A DNA stretch of 64,000 bases from an uncultured Prevotellaceae bacterium (GTDB taxonomy: Bacteria; Bacteroidota; Bacteroidia; Bacteroidales; Bacteroidaceae). Positions 1-9,600 of the stretch are shown piece after piece. Each line of letters opens with the position of its first letter. The stretch's first letter is position 1. Where the stretch lies: assembly GCA_947176895.1 (NCBI GenBank), contig CAMWSK010000005.1, positions 32,873 through 96,872 on the forward strand. Direction: 5' to 3'. A program made the translations under genes and the position numbers. Below the pieces are notes generated by a model. That model was not told the origin of the DNA. It ran no database searches and saw only the letters and a program-made list of their open reading frames with translations.

Positions 1-71
1 AGACTCGAACTTACACGCCGTGAAGCACCAGATCCTAAGTCTGGCGTGTCTACCAATTCCACCACAAGCGC
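1..71 (-). tRNA. tRNA-Leu(UAG), 3' end cut off by window edge
   Basis: Read on the minus strand the gene starts GCGCTTGTGGTGG at 71 and runs through a D arm, an anticodon stem CCAGA/TCTGG with loop CTTAGGA (anticodon UAG, codon CUA), a long leucine-type variable arm and the start of the T arm (GTTCGAGTCT). About 14 nt of the 3' side lie outside the window. A TACCTTTG promoter box sits 13 nt upstream. Confidence 0.93.
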
Positions 72-84
72 AGATCCTTGGGCA

Positions 85-92
85 CAAAGGTA
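85..92 (-). promoter_or_regulatory. -7 promoter box for tRNA-Leu
   Basis: TACCTTTG on the minus strand, followed by TGCCC exactly as at the tRNA-Val promoter (53167-53174). It fits the Bacteroidetes TAnnTTTG consensus. Confidence 0.65.
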
Positions 93-122
93 ACACTTTT
101 ATGCCAAGAAAGCAAACCCGTA

Positions 123-1001
123 CTACTTTTTCTTGCTTAGGACAATCAGCGTCACGGCTCCCAAAATCAAAAGAATACCCGCAGCCATGCGCAGAGAAAC
201 GGCCTCACCAAACACCCATACACCAATAATCACGGCCGTCACAGGCTCCAATGCCCCCATAATGGCCGATGGAGTGGAACCGATGAGTTTGATTCCGATT
301 GTCATAAGATAAAGACTCAGCACCGTGGGGAACAGAGCCAACTGCCCCGCACAAAGCCAGGCCCGCCACGAGGGAAGCAGCGTTATCCGCTCGCCCGTCA
401 CAGCACTGTAAACCATGATTGCCAGCAATCCGAAGACAAGAATCCAGAAAGTGAACTTAAGGGGAGACATGCTTGTCTTCCATTGATTCACGCTCACGAT
501 GTATATGGCATAGGTGAGCGATGAGATCATCACCAGCGAGAACCCTGCCATACTGAGTCTCACGCCTCCGTCTCCATGATAAAGAAGCGCCACACCGCCC
601 AACGCCAGACCAATGGCCAGGGCGTCGCCCCACTTGACATGCTCATGAAAGAATGCCGCCATCAACACCGCTGTCATCACGGGATAGACAAACAACAAGG
701 TAGAAGCAATGCCTGCGTCCATATAGAGGAAGCTCATATACAGTGTAATGCTGGAAACGGCGAAGAAAGTGCCCAGCATGGCAAAGCGGATAGCATGGCC
801 CGGACGTATCCTTATGCTCTCGCCTTTCGCCAACATCAGGATGGCGAACATGGCCACAGCCAGGGCATAACGGTAGAACAGCACCGTGCCGCTGTTCACG
901 CCATCAGCATAGAGCGCGAGCGTTCCCAACGGGTTCGTTCCATAGAACACGGCGGCAAGCACGGCGGCCGCAAATCCTTTCACCTTATTACCCAATGCCA
1001 T
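123..1001 (-). CDS. EamA/DMT-family membrane transporter
   Basis: A 292-residue very hydrophobic protein with about ten membrane helices and the two-fold EamA repeat typical of drug/metabolite transporters. The first half starts near GFAAAVLAAVFYGTNP and the second near the SLTYAIYIVSVNQ segment; the end is the usual LGAVTLIVLSKKK. The family exports or imports small metabolites across the inner membrane; the substrate cannot be told from sequence. I chose the ATG at 1001 over an in-frame TTG at 1010. It lies 22 bp downstream of lptB on the same strand, so it is probably cotranscribed with it, although the functions need not be linked. Confidence 0.88.
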   Translation of the reverse strand: MALGNKVKGFAAAVLAAVFYGTNPLGTLALYADGVNSGTVLFYRYALAVAMFAILMLAKGESIRIRPGHAIRFAMLGTFFAVSSITLYMSFLYMDAGIASTLLFVYPVMTAVLMAAFFHEHVKWGDALAIGLALGGVALLYHGDGGVRLSMAGFSLVMISSLTYAIYIVSVNQWKTSMSPLKFTFWILVFGLLAIMVYSAVTGERITLLPSWRAWLCAGQLALFPTVLSLYLMTIGIKLIGSTPSAIMGALEPVTAVIIGVWVFGEAVSLRMAAGILLILGAVTLIVLSKKK

Positions 1002-1023
1002 AAGAAACAATGTCAGGCCCGTC

Positions 1024-1845
1024 TCACATCACTGCCTCGGCGGCCATACGTTCCCTGTGCATCGCCTCGAAGTCCTTGTCGCGAAGCACGAAACTGTTGG
1101 TCAGATATTTCTGACGGACCACCGGGTTGGAAGCCAACTCCTGAGGCGTGCCATGGAAAAGAATCTGCCCCTCAAAAAGCATGTAAGCACGGTCGGTGAT
1201 GCAAAGCGTGTCCTCTACATTATGGTCCGTGATGAGCACGCCGATATTCCTTTGCTTCAGTTTCCACACGATATACTGAATATCCTCCACGGCTATCGGG
1301 TCGACTCCGGCAAACGGCTCATCCAGCATGATGAACTTGGGGTCGATAGCCAGGCAACGGGCAATCTCGCAACGGCGGCGCTCGCCACCCGAGCACTGGT
1401 CGCCCAGGTTCTTGCGAATCTTTTGAAGACTGAACTCGTTGAGGAGCGACTCAAGCCTCCAACGACGATATTCGCGGGACGAGCCTTCAAAATCCGCAGG
1501 CTTCTTCACCAGTTCCAACACACTCATGATGTTATCCTCCACACTCATCTTGCGAAACACCGAGGCCTCCTGAGCCAGGTAGCCGATACCCATCCGGGCA
1601 CGTTTATATACGGGCAGCTTCGTGATTTCCTGATCATCGATAAAGATGTGTCCTTCATTGGGAATCACCAAACCCGTTGTCATATAAAAAGAAGTGGTCT
1701 TACCGGCTCCGTTCGGGCCCAGCAATCCCACAATCTCACCTTGGCTGACATTGAAACTTACGTCCTGAACCACCGTTCGCTTGCCGTAAATCTTTTTCAG
1801 CCCTTCACTCCTCAGGGTGACTCGTTTCACATTCTGCTCTTCCAT
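1024..1845 (-). CDS. lptB: LPS export ABC transporter ATP-binding protein LptB
   Basis: A 273-residue ABC ATPase. Walker A GPNGAGKT is at 43-50, the Q-loop Gln at about 92, the signature CSGGER at 151-156, Walker B with LDEP at about 173-177, and the switch His208 in ITDHN. The sequence matches LptB closely ([28 protein letters not shown]). In the Lpt system this subunit powers extraction of lipopolysaccharide from the inner membrane with LptFG. The family is usually about 240 residues; here the C-terminus is longer (about 30 residues past the usual end). It starts 7 nt after a TAATTTTG box, so the mRNA has almost no leader. It is divergent from the mlaEF genes, also envelope lipid transport. 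Confidence 0.95.
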   Translation of the reverse strand: MEEQNVKRVTLRSEGLKKIYGKRTVVQDVSFNVSQGEIVGLLGPNGAGKTTSFYMTTGLVIPNEGHIFIDDQEITKLPVYKRARMGIGYLAQEASVFRKMSVEDNIMSVLELVKKPADFEGSSREYRRWRLESLLNEFSLQKIRKNLGDQCSGGERRRCEIARCLAIDPKFIMLDEPFAGVDPIAVEDIQYIVWKLKQRNIGVLITDHNVEDTLCITDRAYMLFEGQILFHGTPQELASNPVVRQKYLTNSFVLRDKDFEAMHRERMAAEAVM

Positions 1846-1852
1846 ACGAGCA

Positions 1853-1860
1853 CAAAATTA
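1853..1860 (-). promoter_or_regulatory. -7 promoter box for lptB
   Basis: TAATTTTG on the minus strand with only 7 nt between the TTTG and the lptB ATG, so transcription should begin at or next to the start codon. Confidence 0.55.
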
Positions 1861-1983
1861 GATAAAAATTGCGAGATTCTGCACCGGGAGAACAAAAATA
1901 GATTCATTCCCGGCACATAAACAACGCGAGTCCGATGTTTTTCATAACCTGTAAAATTCTCCTCCCCAAAGCCCCCGAAAAAA

Positions 1984-2060
1984 ACATGAACATGTTTTTG
2001 AAAAAGATGAACATGTTTTAGGAAAAAGATGAGCATGTTTTTCCCGAAACATCCACATGC
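1984..2060 (+). repeat. Four-unit ACATGNNCATGT intergenic repeat array, copy A
   Basis: Four 12-bp units start at 1984, 2005, 2027 and 2049 (spacing 21, 22, 22): ACATGAACATGT, AGATGAACATGT, AGATGAGCATGT, ACATCCACATGC. Each is followed by a T-run and an A-run. The left flank is an A-run, and the right tail contains GACGGACCCGCAAACGGC, shared with copies C and E. The array sits in the 389-bp divergent gap between lptB and mlaE. Apart from the array and the two promoters I see nothing else in that gap; a small minus-strand reading frame across it is low-complexity and rejected. Confidence 0.85.
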
Positions 2061-2195
2061 TCTTTTTGACGGACCCGCAAACGGCATAAATACACACGGC
2101 TTGCCTTATCCGGGTTCTCCGAACTCACGTCAACCGCCTCAAGATGCGGGAGGAAAAAATTCACCATGCGAAGCCTCATACTCGTAAGTTTTTAG

Positions 2196-2203
2196 TACCT
2201 TTG
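2196..2203 (+). promoter_or_regulatory. -7 promoter box for mlaE-mlaF
   Basis: TACCTTTG, 31 nt before the mlaE start codon. A three-codon frame (ATG AAC AAA TGA at 2227-2238) overlaps the mlaE ATG at 2235. Confidence 0.6.
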
Positions 2204-2234
2204 CTTGGTATAGCACATCTTTTTACATGAACAA

Positions 2235-2978
2235 ATGATAATTCTCAAGTTCATTGCGGCCTTTGGCCGATACCTCGACCTCATGGGAAAGACCTTTTCC
2301 CTGCCGGAACGTATGCGCATGTTTTGGCGCCAATATACAAAGGAGATGGCCCAGCTGGGGGTCGACTCCATCGGTATTGTCCTGCTCATCAGTTTCTTCA
2401 TCGGAGCTGTCATTTGCATTCAGATTAAAGTGAACATCGCCAGTTCGTGGATGCCGGCCTTCACCACGGGCTACACCACCCGCGAAATCATGCTCCTGGA
2501 ATTCTCCAGCAGCATCATGTGTCTGATACTGGCAGGAAAAGTGGGCAGCAACGTGGCTTCGGAGATTGGCACCATGCGCGTCACCCAACAAATCGACGCG
2601 CTGGAGATTATGGGAGTCAACTCCGCCTCCTACCTGATTCTTCCCAAGATTTTAGGCCTGATGACCATGATTCCCTTCCTGGTCATCTTCAGCATCGCGG
2701 CAGGCCTGGGCGGTGCTTATGCCACCACATTTGCAGGCATCATCACCATGGACGAGCTGAACATCGGCTTCCACTACGATTTTAAGCAATGGTTCATCTG
2801 GGCCAGTATCATCAAGAGCGTGTGCTATGCCTTCATCATCTCCAGCGTTTCCTGCTACCACGGCTATTATGTGGAGGGTGGCAGCTTCGATGTGGGCAAA
2901 GCCAGCACCAACGCCGTGGTAAGCAGCAGTATGCTCATCCTTTTTGCCGACATCTTTTTAACCCCCCTACTCGCATGA
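2235..2978 (+). CDS. mlaE: MlaE-family lipid ABC transporter permease
   Basis: A 247-residue integral membrane protein of the MlaE/YrbE family. It has the characteristic motif running from EFSSSIMCLILAGKVGSNVA to EIGTMRVTQQIDALEIMGV (about residues 92-130), then hydrophobic segments and the DIKS-like YDFKQWFIWASIIKSV stretch. MlaE with MlaF moves phospholipids between outer and inner membranes to keep outer-membrane asymmetry. It overlaps mlaF by 4 nt (ATGA), so the two are translationally coupled. A substrate-binding MlaD gene would be expected near by but the next gene is a fucosidase. Confidence 0.93.
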   Translation: MIILKFIAAFGRYLDLMGKTFSLPERMRMFWRQYTKEMAQLGVDSIGIVLLISFFIGAVICIQIKVNIASSWMPAFTTGYTTREIMLLEFSSSIMCLILAGKVGSNVASEIGTMRVTQQIDALEIMGVNSASYLILPKILGLMTMIPFLVIFSIAAGLGGAYATTFAGIITMDELNIGFHYDFKQWFIWASIIKSVCYAFIISSVSCYHGYYVEGGSFDVGKASTNAVVSSSMLILFADIFLTPLLA

Positions 2979-3730
2979 TAGAAGTCAAGCATCTATTCAA
3001 GTCGTTTGAAGACAAAGACGTGCTGATAGACATCAGCACCACCTTCTCCCCCGGGAAAACCAATCTGATTATCGGGCAGAGCGGTAGCGGAAAGACGGTG
3101 CTTATGAAGAATCTGGTGGGATTGTTGCGCCCCACCTCGGGAGAAGTGCTCTACGACGGGCGCGACTTCGTGAGCATGAACAAGAAAGAGCGCGTGTTGC
3201 TGCGCCGCGAGATGGGCATGATCTTCCAAAGCGGTGCACTTTTCGACAGCATCAGCGTATTGGAGAATGTGATGTTTCCCCTCGACATGTTCTCTGACAT
3301 GAACGAGGCTGACCGCATAACCCGCGCCAAATTCTGTCTGGACCGTGTGGATCTGAAAGGCGCGGAACACAAGATGCCCGGGGAACTGAGCGGAGGCATG
3401 CAGAAGCGGGTGGCCATCGCCCGGGCCATCGCCCTCAACCCCAAATATCTTTTTTGCGACGAGCCCAACTCGGGACTCGACCCCAAAACCAGTCTGGTGA
3501 TTGACGAACTCATTTCCGGCATCACACATGAATTTGGCATGACCACCATCATCAACACCCACGACATGAACTCCGTGATGGGAATCGGCGAAAACATTAT
3601 CTTCATCTATAAAGGAAGAAAAGAATGGCAGGGCACAAGCGGTGAAATCATGACAAGCACCAATGAAAAGCTCAACAACTTCATCTTCGCCAGCGACCTG
3701 TTCCGGAAAATCAAGGAAGTGAATCACTGA
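2975..3730 (+). CDS. mlaF: MlaF-family lipid ABC transporter ATP-binding protein
   Basis: A 251-residue ABC ATPase. Walker A GQSGSGKT is at 34-41, the signature LSGGMQ at 138-143, Walker B plus catalytic Glu in LFCDEP at 159-164, and the switch His196 in NTHDM. The MQKR after the signature and PNSGLDP are typical of the MlaF branch. I set the start at the ATG at 2975, which overlaps the mlaE stop; the open frame extends 62 codons further back but that part lies inside mlaE. It energises the MlaE permease. Confidence 0.93.
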   Translation: MIEVKHLFKSFEDKDVLIDISTTFSPGKTNLIIGQSGSGKTVLMKNLVGLLRPTSGEVLYDGRDFVSMNKKERVLLRREMGMIFQSGALFDSISVLENVMFPLDMFSDMNEADRITRAKFCLDRVDLKGAEHKMPGELSGGMQKRVAIARAIALNPKYLFCDEPNSGLDPKTSLVIDELISGITHEFGMTTIINTHDMNSVMGIGENIIFIYKGRKEWQGTSGEIMTSTNEKLNNFIFASDLFRKIKEVNH

Positions 3731-3757
3731 CAAACCTAAATACAGGAATTACAACCT

Positions 3758-3791
3758 AAAACAATATCATACACAAAACAATATCATACAC
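3758..3791 (+). repeat. Perfect 2 x 17-bp tandem repeat before the first fucosidase gene
   Basis: AAAACAATATCATACAC occurs twice back to back (3758-3774, 3775-3791) and ends 1 nt before the start codon at 3793. It forms the leader of the gene. Such a repeat could change copy number, or could bind a factor; nothing more can be said. Confidence 0.8.
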
Positions 3792-3792
3792 A

Positions 3793-6564
3793 ATGAGAAA
3801 ACGTAGATTCTGTCTTTGTATGCTGATTGCCGCCCTCCTTCTCCCCATGGGCACCGGCGCACAAACAACCACAACGGACTTTCCCGAGTTCGCCACCTCT
3901 CCCGCCAAGAGTTTCTCCCCCGAACACCCCTTGACGCTCTGGTACGACAAGCCCGCCACAGCCACCGGGGTGGCCAACATCTGGATGGAATACTCACTGC
4001 CCATAGGCAACGGACAGCTGGGAGCCAGCCTGTTCGGGGGCATCATGAAAGACGAGATCCAGTTCAACGACAAAACCCTGTGGGAAGGCACGCCCAACGA
4101 CATGGGAGCATACGGAGGATACAAGAACTTCGGATCGGTGTTTGTGGAGGACCTGAGCGGGACCTTCGGATTCACAGCGGAAAAGGCGGCAAAAAACTAC
4201 AGCCGGAGCCTGGACATCGAGAACGGCACCGCCTCGGTGCACTACACCAGCCCTGACGGAACCACCGAATACGAACGCACCTATCTGGCGTCACACCCCG
4301 ACAAGGTGGTTGCCGCACGGTACAAGGCCACGGGAACCGACAAGCTGCATCTGCTCTTCTCCGTTGTGCCAGGAACGGGAATCGGGGCGTCAAACGCCGT
4401 CTACAGCGTGAAAGACGGGGTCGCCTACGCGTTCTTCTCGGGCAAGCTGACCACCGTGAGCCATGCAACACGCATGCAGGTCGTGAACACCGACGGAACC
4501 ATAGTGAAAACGGACAACGGACTGGAAGTGAAAGATGCCACGGAAGTGGCCCTGTACCTCGCACCTGTGACAGACTTCGACGGGCTGAGAACAAGCAGAA
4601 AGACAGGAGAATCAAAAACGACACTGAACAAACGCGCGAAAGACAATGCCACGGCAGCCGCAGAAAAAGGATTCGACGCCATCTATGCCGACCACGTGGC
4701 AGACTTCATGGCCATCATGCACCGCGTACAGCTGGACCTCAAGGCATCGTCCACCCGCACCACGGAAGACCTCATCAAGCACTACAACAGCACCGCACCC
4801 AACCCCTCGGAGGCACGCTTCCTCGAACAGCTATACTTCCAGTTCGGTCGTTATCTGGCAATTGCCAGCAACCGGGGCACACCGGCCGCACCCAACAACC
4901 TGCAGGGCATCTGGAACGACAAGGAGAACGCCCCCTGGAACAGCGACATACACACGAACATCAACATACAGATGAACTACTGGCCCACGGAGGTCACCAA
5001 CCTGTCCGAGATGCACCTCATGCTGCTGGACTACATCATACAGAACGCCGCAGACAAAAACTGGCAACGCGCGGCCCGGGAAAAGGCCGGGGCGACAAAA
5101 GGATGGACGGTATTCACCGAGAGCAACATCTTCGGGGGCATGAGCACCTGGGGCGACAACTACTTCGTGGCCAACGCATGGTATTGCAGCCATCTGTGGC
5201 AGCACTACAGGTTCACACGCGACGAGGACTTCCTGGCACGGGCCTTCCCCGCCATGTGGAGCACGGCACAGTTCTGGATGGAACGTATGATTGAGGACCG
5301 AGGATACGACAGCCGGACAGACAACAGCGGATACAAAGGAGCAGCCTACAAGTTCGAGCCCGACGGAACCTTCGTGGCACCCGACGAGTACAGCGCGGAG
5401 CAGGACGCACACAACCGCGAGGACGGAACGGCACATGCGCAACAGCTCATCTACGCACTCCTGCAAAGCGTGAAAGAGGCCACAGAGATACTGCCAGCCG
5501 CCGTCACGGGACTCAGCGAAGAGGACATCCGGAAACTCGACCTCTATCTGGAAAAGACCGACAGGGGCCTGCACACCGAGGTGTACACCGCCAACACCGC
5601 CCTCAACGGAGGATGGACCAACCCGCGCAACGGTGTGAAGAGGGGGGACGTCATCCTGCGCGAATGGAAATACAGCCCCTACGATGTGAGCAACGACCCG
5701 AGCCACAGACACATGAGCCACCTCATGGGACTCTTCCCCCTGAGCACAATCGGCCCCAACAGCCCCTACTTCCAACCTGCCGTCAACAGCCTGAAACTGC
5801 GCGGCGACGAGGCTACGGGATGGAGCATGGGATGGAAAGTGAACCTGTGGGCACGAGCCCTCGACGGCGACCATGCCCACATCATCCTGAAAAATGCACT
5901 GAAACATTCCACCAGCTACGGCACCAACCAATATGCCGGCGGCATTTACTACAACCTATACGACAGCCACGCACCGTTCCAAATCGACGGCAACTTCGGC
6001 GTGTGCTCCGGCATTGCCGAGATGCTGCTCCAAAGCCATACCGACACCATACAGCTTCTGCCCGCACTCTCAAAAAAATGGCCTGAAGGCAGCATCGGCG
6101 GCTTGAAGGCCGTGGGTGATTTCGAGGTGAGCCAGGCATGGGAAAGCGGGAAACTGACCGTCGCAACCATCAGGAGCAACAAGGGACTCGCCTGCCCCGT
6201 GAACTACAAGGGCATCGGAGACCGCAGGGTGACCGACAGCAACGGGAAGGAGGTGACTTGCGAACGCATTGACGAGGACAATATCGTCATCCCCACCATT
6301 GCCGGAGAGGTCTACACCATCGACATGAGCCGGACCACCGGAACGGAGGGCATCAAAGACACGCAAAACAAGGGTTTTAAGGTGGCCCGTACGGAAAACG
6401 CCATCACCGTTACGGGCCGGAACATCACCAAACTTGAGGCATACGACGCCGCAGGACGCCTGACGGGAAGCGCACACGACAATACCGTGAGCGCAGGACG
6501 GGGTATCGTCATGCTGAAGGTTACCGAGGCTGATGGCACGACAACCGGCCTGAAAGTGAACTGA
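3793..6564 (+). CDS. GH95 alpha-L-fucosidase, secreted (copy 1)
   Basis: A 923-residue protein with a signal peptide (MRKRRFCLCMLIAALLLPMGTGA) and then a full GH95 domain starting near DFPEF. The family hydrolyses alpha-1,2-linked (and some other) L-fucose from host glycans such as blood-group H, with inversion. By comparison with the Bifidobacterium AfcA active site (N421, N423, E566, D766 from memory), the matching residues are Asn389 and Asn391 in HTNINIQMNYWP, Glu536 in PDEYSAEQ and Asp732 in QIDGNFG. Spacing is nearly the same, so all four seem present. The last 75 residues look like a Bacteroidetes C-terminal tail (ITKLEAYDAAGRLTG). From 3877 to the stop the DNA looks identical to copy 2. 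Confidence 0.93.
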   Translation: MRKRRFCLCMLIAALLLPMGTGAQTTTTDFPEFATSPAKSFSPEHPLTLWYDKPATATGVANIWMEYSLPIGNGQLGASLFGGIMKDEIQFNDKTLWEGTPNDMGAYGGYKNFGSVFVEDLSGTFGFTAEKAAKNYSRSLDIENGTASVHYTSPDGTTEYERTYLASHPDKVVAARYKATGTDKLHLLFSVVPGTGIGASNAVYSVKDGVAYAFFSGKLTTVSHATRMQVVNTDGTIVKTDNGLEVKDATEVALYLAPVTDFDGLRTSRKTGESKTTLNKRAKDNATAAAEKGFDAIYADHVADFMAIMHRVQLDLKASSTRTTEDLIKHYNSTAPNPSEARFLEQLYFQFGRYLAIASNRGTPAAPNNLQGIWNDKENAPWNSDIHTNINIQMNYWPTEVTNLSEMHLMLLDYIIQNAADKNWQRAAREKAGATKGWTVFTESNIFGGMSTWGDNYFVANAWYCSHLWQHYRFTRDEDFLARAFPAMWSTAQFWMERMIEDRGYDSRTDNSGYKGAAYKFEPDGTFVAPDEYSAEQDAHNREDGTAHAQQLIYALLQSVKEATEILPAAVTGLSEEDIRKLDLYLEKTDRGLHTEVYTANTALNGGWTNPRNGVKRGDVILREWKYSPYDVSNDPSHRHMSHLMGLFPLSTIGPNSPYFQPAVNSLKLRGDEATGWSMGWKVNLWARALDGDHAHIILKNALKHSTSYGTNQYAGGIYYNLYDSHAPFQIDGNFGVCSGIAEMLLQSHTDTIQLLPALSKKWPEGSIGGLKAVGDFEVSQAWESGKLTVATIRSNKGLACPVNYKGIGDRRVTDSNGKEVTCERIDEDNIVIPTIAGEVYTIDMSRTTGTEGIKDTQNKGFKVARTENAITVTGRNITKLEAYDAAGRLTGSAHDNTVSAGRGIVMLKVTEADGTTTGLKVN
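3877..6564 (+). repeat. 2.69-kb direct repeat, copy 1 (GH95 catalytic region)
   Basis: The stretch from GACTTTCCCGAG to the stop codon recurs at 7172-9859 with a constant offset of 3295. All translations in other frames match over the whole length, which implies near or full nucleotide identity. Weak similarity continues for about 30 nt past the stops (CTTATTAACAC shared). Confidence 0.93.
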
Positions 6565-6642
6565 AAAAACATCTTATTAACACATACGGCAGAGGGTTGC
6601 ATCTTTAACGATACGACCCTTTGTTGTATCAGTACTTTTTGC

Positions 6643-6650
6643 TACATTTG
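6643..6650 (+). promoter_or_regulatory. -7 promoter box for second GH95 gene
   Basis: TACATTTG, 32 nt before the start codon, with a TTG-containing -33 region upstream. So copy 2 has its own promoter and need not be cotranscribed with copy 1. Confidence 0.6.
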
Positions 6651-6682
6651 TAAAATTATTAACTATTTTTCCTAAAAACACT

Positions 6683-9600
6683 ATGAGAAACATCGCGAAA
6701 AAACTTTTTCTGCTGTTTGCCATCCTTTCCCCGATGGTAGCCAATGCACTGACCGTTCCCGAGTATAATCAGGACACTTACTACCTGGTTAAATTCATGA
6801 AAGACAACAAGTATTACCTCACGGCAGGCGACAACAATGCCAACATCACCACTGAAACAGCTACGACGGACAACTACACCGACAAGCAGATGTGGAAGTT
6901 CACCGGCACAAGCACCAACCTGCAATTGATAAACAAGGCCGGTCAGTATGCCGTTTTCGGCACAGACCGCATACAGGCCGCCGCCACAGCCGATGCCAGC
7001 GGATGGACACTGGTAAACAAAACCGGCCACTACGAGTTGAAGTGGAACGGCAGAACCACCGGCGATGCCTACATGAACCAACACTCCGGCACGGGATCCG
7101 GCACCACACTGGGGCTTTGGACCCCAGGCGACCCCAACAACGCCTTCGTCATCATCGACCCGCTAAACCCCGACTTTCCCGAGTTCGCCACCTCTCCCGC
7201 CAAGAGTTTCTCCCCCGAACACCCCTTGACGCTCTGGTACGACAAGCCCGCCACAGCCACCGGGGTGGCCAACATCTGGATGGAATACTCACTGCCCATA
7301 GGCAACGGACAGCTGGGAGCCAGCCTGTTCGGGGGCATCATGAAAGACGAGATCCAGTTCAACGACAAAACCCTGTGGGAAGGCACGCCCAACGACATGG
7401 GAGCATACGGAGGATACAAGAACTTCGGATCGGTGTTTGTGGAGGACCTGAGCGGGACCTTCGGATTCACAGCGGAAAAGGCGGCAAAAAACTACAGCCG
7501 GAGCCTGGACATCGAGAACGGCACCGCCTCGGTGCACTACACCAGCCCTGACGGAACCACCGAATACGAACGCACCTATCTGGCGTCACACCCCGACAAG
7601 GTGGTTGCCGCACGGTACAAGGCCACGGGAACCGACAAGCTGCATCTGCTCTTCTCCGTTGTGCCAGGAACGGGAATCGGGGCGTCAAACGCCGTCTACA
7701 GCGTGAAAGACGGGGTCGCCTACGCGTTCTTCTCGGGCAAGCTGACCACCGTGAGCCATGCAACACGCATGCAGGTCGTGAACACCGACGGAACCATAGT
7801 GAAAACGGACAACGGACTGGAAGTGAAAGATGCCACGGAAGTGGCCCTGTACCTCGCACCTGTGACAGACTTCGACGGGCTGAGAACAAGCAGAAAGACA
7901 GGAGAATCAAAAACGACACTGAACAAACGCGCGAAAGACAATGCCACGGCAGCCGCAGAAAAAGGATTCGACGCCATCTATGCCGACCACGTGGCAGACT
8001 TCATGGCCATCATGCACCGCGTACAGCTGGACCTCAAGGCATCGTCCACCCGCACCACGGAAGACCTCATCAAGCACTACAACAGCACCGCACCCAACCC
8101 CTCGGAGGCACGCTTCCTCGAACAGCTATACTTCCAGTTCGGTCGTTATCTGGCAATTGCCAGCAACCGGGGCACACCGGCCGCACCCAACAACCTGCAG
8201 GGCATCTGGAACGACAAGGAGAACGCCCCCTGGAACAGCGACATACACACGAACATCAACATACAGATGAACTACTGGCCCACGGAGGTCACCAACCTGT
8301 CCGAGATGCACCTCATGCTGCTGGACTACATCATACAGAACGCCGCAGACAAAAACTGGCAACGCGCGGCCCGGGAAAAGGCCGGGGCGACAAAAGGATG
8401 GACGGTATTCACCGAGAGCAACATCTTCGGGGGCATGAGCACCTGGGGCGACAACTACTTCGTGGCCAACGCATGGTATTGCAGCCATCTGTGGCAGCAC
8501 TACAGGTTCACACGCGACGAGGACTTCCTGGCACGGGCCTTCCCCGCCATGTGGAGCACGGCACAGTTCTGGATGGAACGTATGATTGAGGACCGAGGAT
8601 ACGACAGCCGGACAGACAACAGCGGATACAAAGGAGCAGCCTACAAGTTCGAGCCCGACGGAACCTTCGTGGCACCCGACGAGTACAGCGCGGAGCAGGA
8701 CGCACACAACCGCGAGGACGGAACGGCACATGCGCAACAGCTCATCTACGCACTCCTGCAAAGCGTGAAAGAGGCCACAGAGATACTGCCAGCCGCCGTC
8801 ACGGGACTCAGCGAAGAGGACATCCGGAAACTCGACCTCTATCTGGAAAAGACCGACAGGGGCCTGCACACCGAGGTGTACACCGCCAACACCGCCCTCA
8901 ACGGAGGATGGACCAACCCGCGCAACGGTGTGAAGAGGGGGGACGTCATCCTGCGCGAATGGAAATACAGCCCCTACGATGTGAGCAACGACCCGAGCCA
9001 CAGACACATGAGCCACCTCATGGGACTCTTCCCCCTGAGCACAATCGGCCCCAACAGCCCCTACTTCCAACCTGCCGTCAACAGCCTGAAACTGCGCGGC
9101 GACGAGGCTACGGGATGGAGCATGGGATGGAAAGTGAACCTGTGGGCACGAGCCCTCGACGGCGACCATGCCCACATCATCCTGAAAAATGCACTGAAAC
9201 ATTCCACCAGCTACGGCACCAACCAATATGCCGGCGGCATTTACTACAACCTATACGACAGCCACGCACCGTTCCAAATCGACGGCAACTTCGGCGTGTG
9301 CTCCGGCATTGCCGAGATGCTGCTCCAAAGCCATACCGACACCATACAGCTTCTGCCCGCACTCTCAAAAAAATGGCCTGAAGGCAGCATCGGCGGCTTG
9401 AAGGCCGTGGGTGATTTCGAGGTGAGCCAGGCATGGGAAAGCGGGAAACTGACCGTCGCAACCATCAGGAGCAACAAGGGACTCGCCTGCCCCGTGAACT
9501 ACAAGGGCATCGGAGACCGCAGGGTGACCGACAGCAACGGGAAGGAGGTGACTTGCGAACGCATTGACGAGGACAATATCGTCATCCCCACCATTGCCGG

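Noticed and set aside
1984..2060. CRISPR-like appearance of the four-unit arrays
   Set aside because: Units are 12 bp with 9-10 bp A/T-rich spacers, similar between copies, no cas genes near by; spacing and size do not fit CRISPR.
1827..2087. 86-codon frame across repeat copy A
   Set aside because: Its translation is just the repeat units (KHVH motifs) and it overlaps the lptB start.
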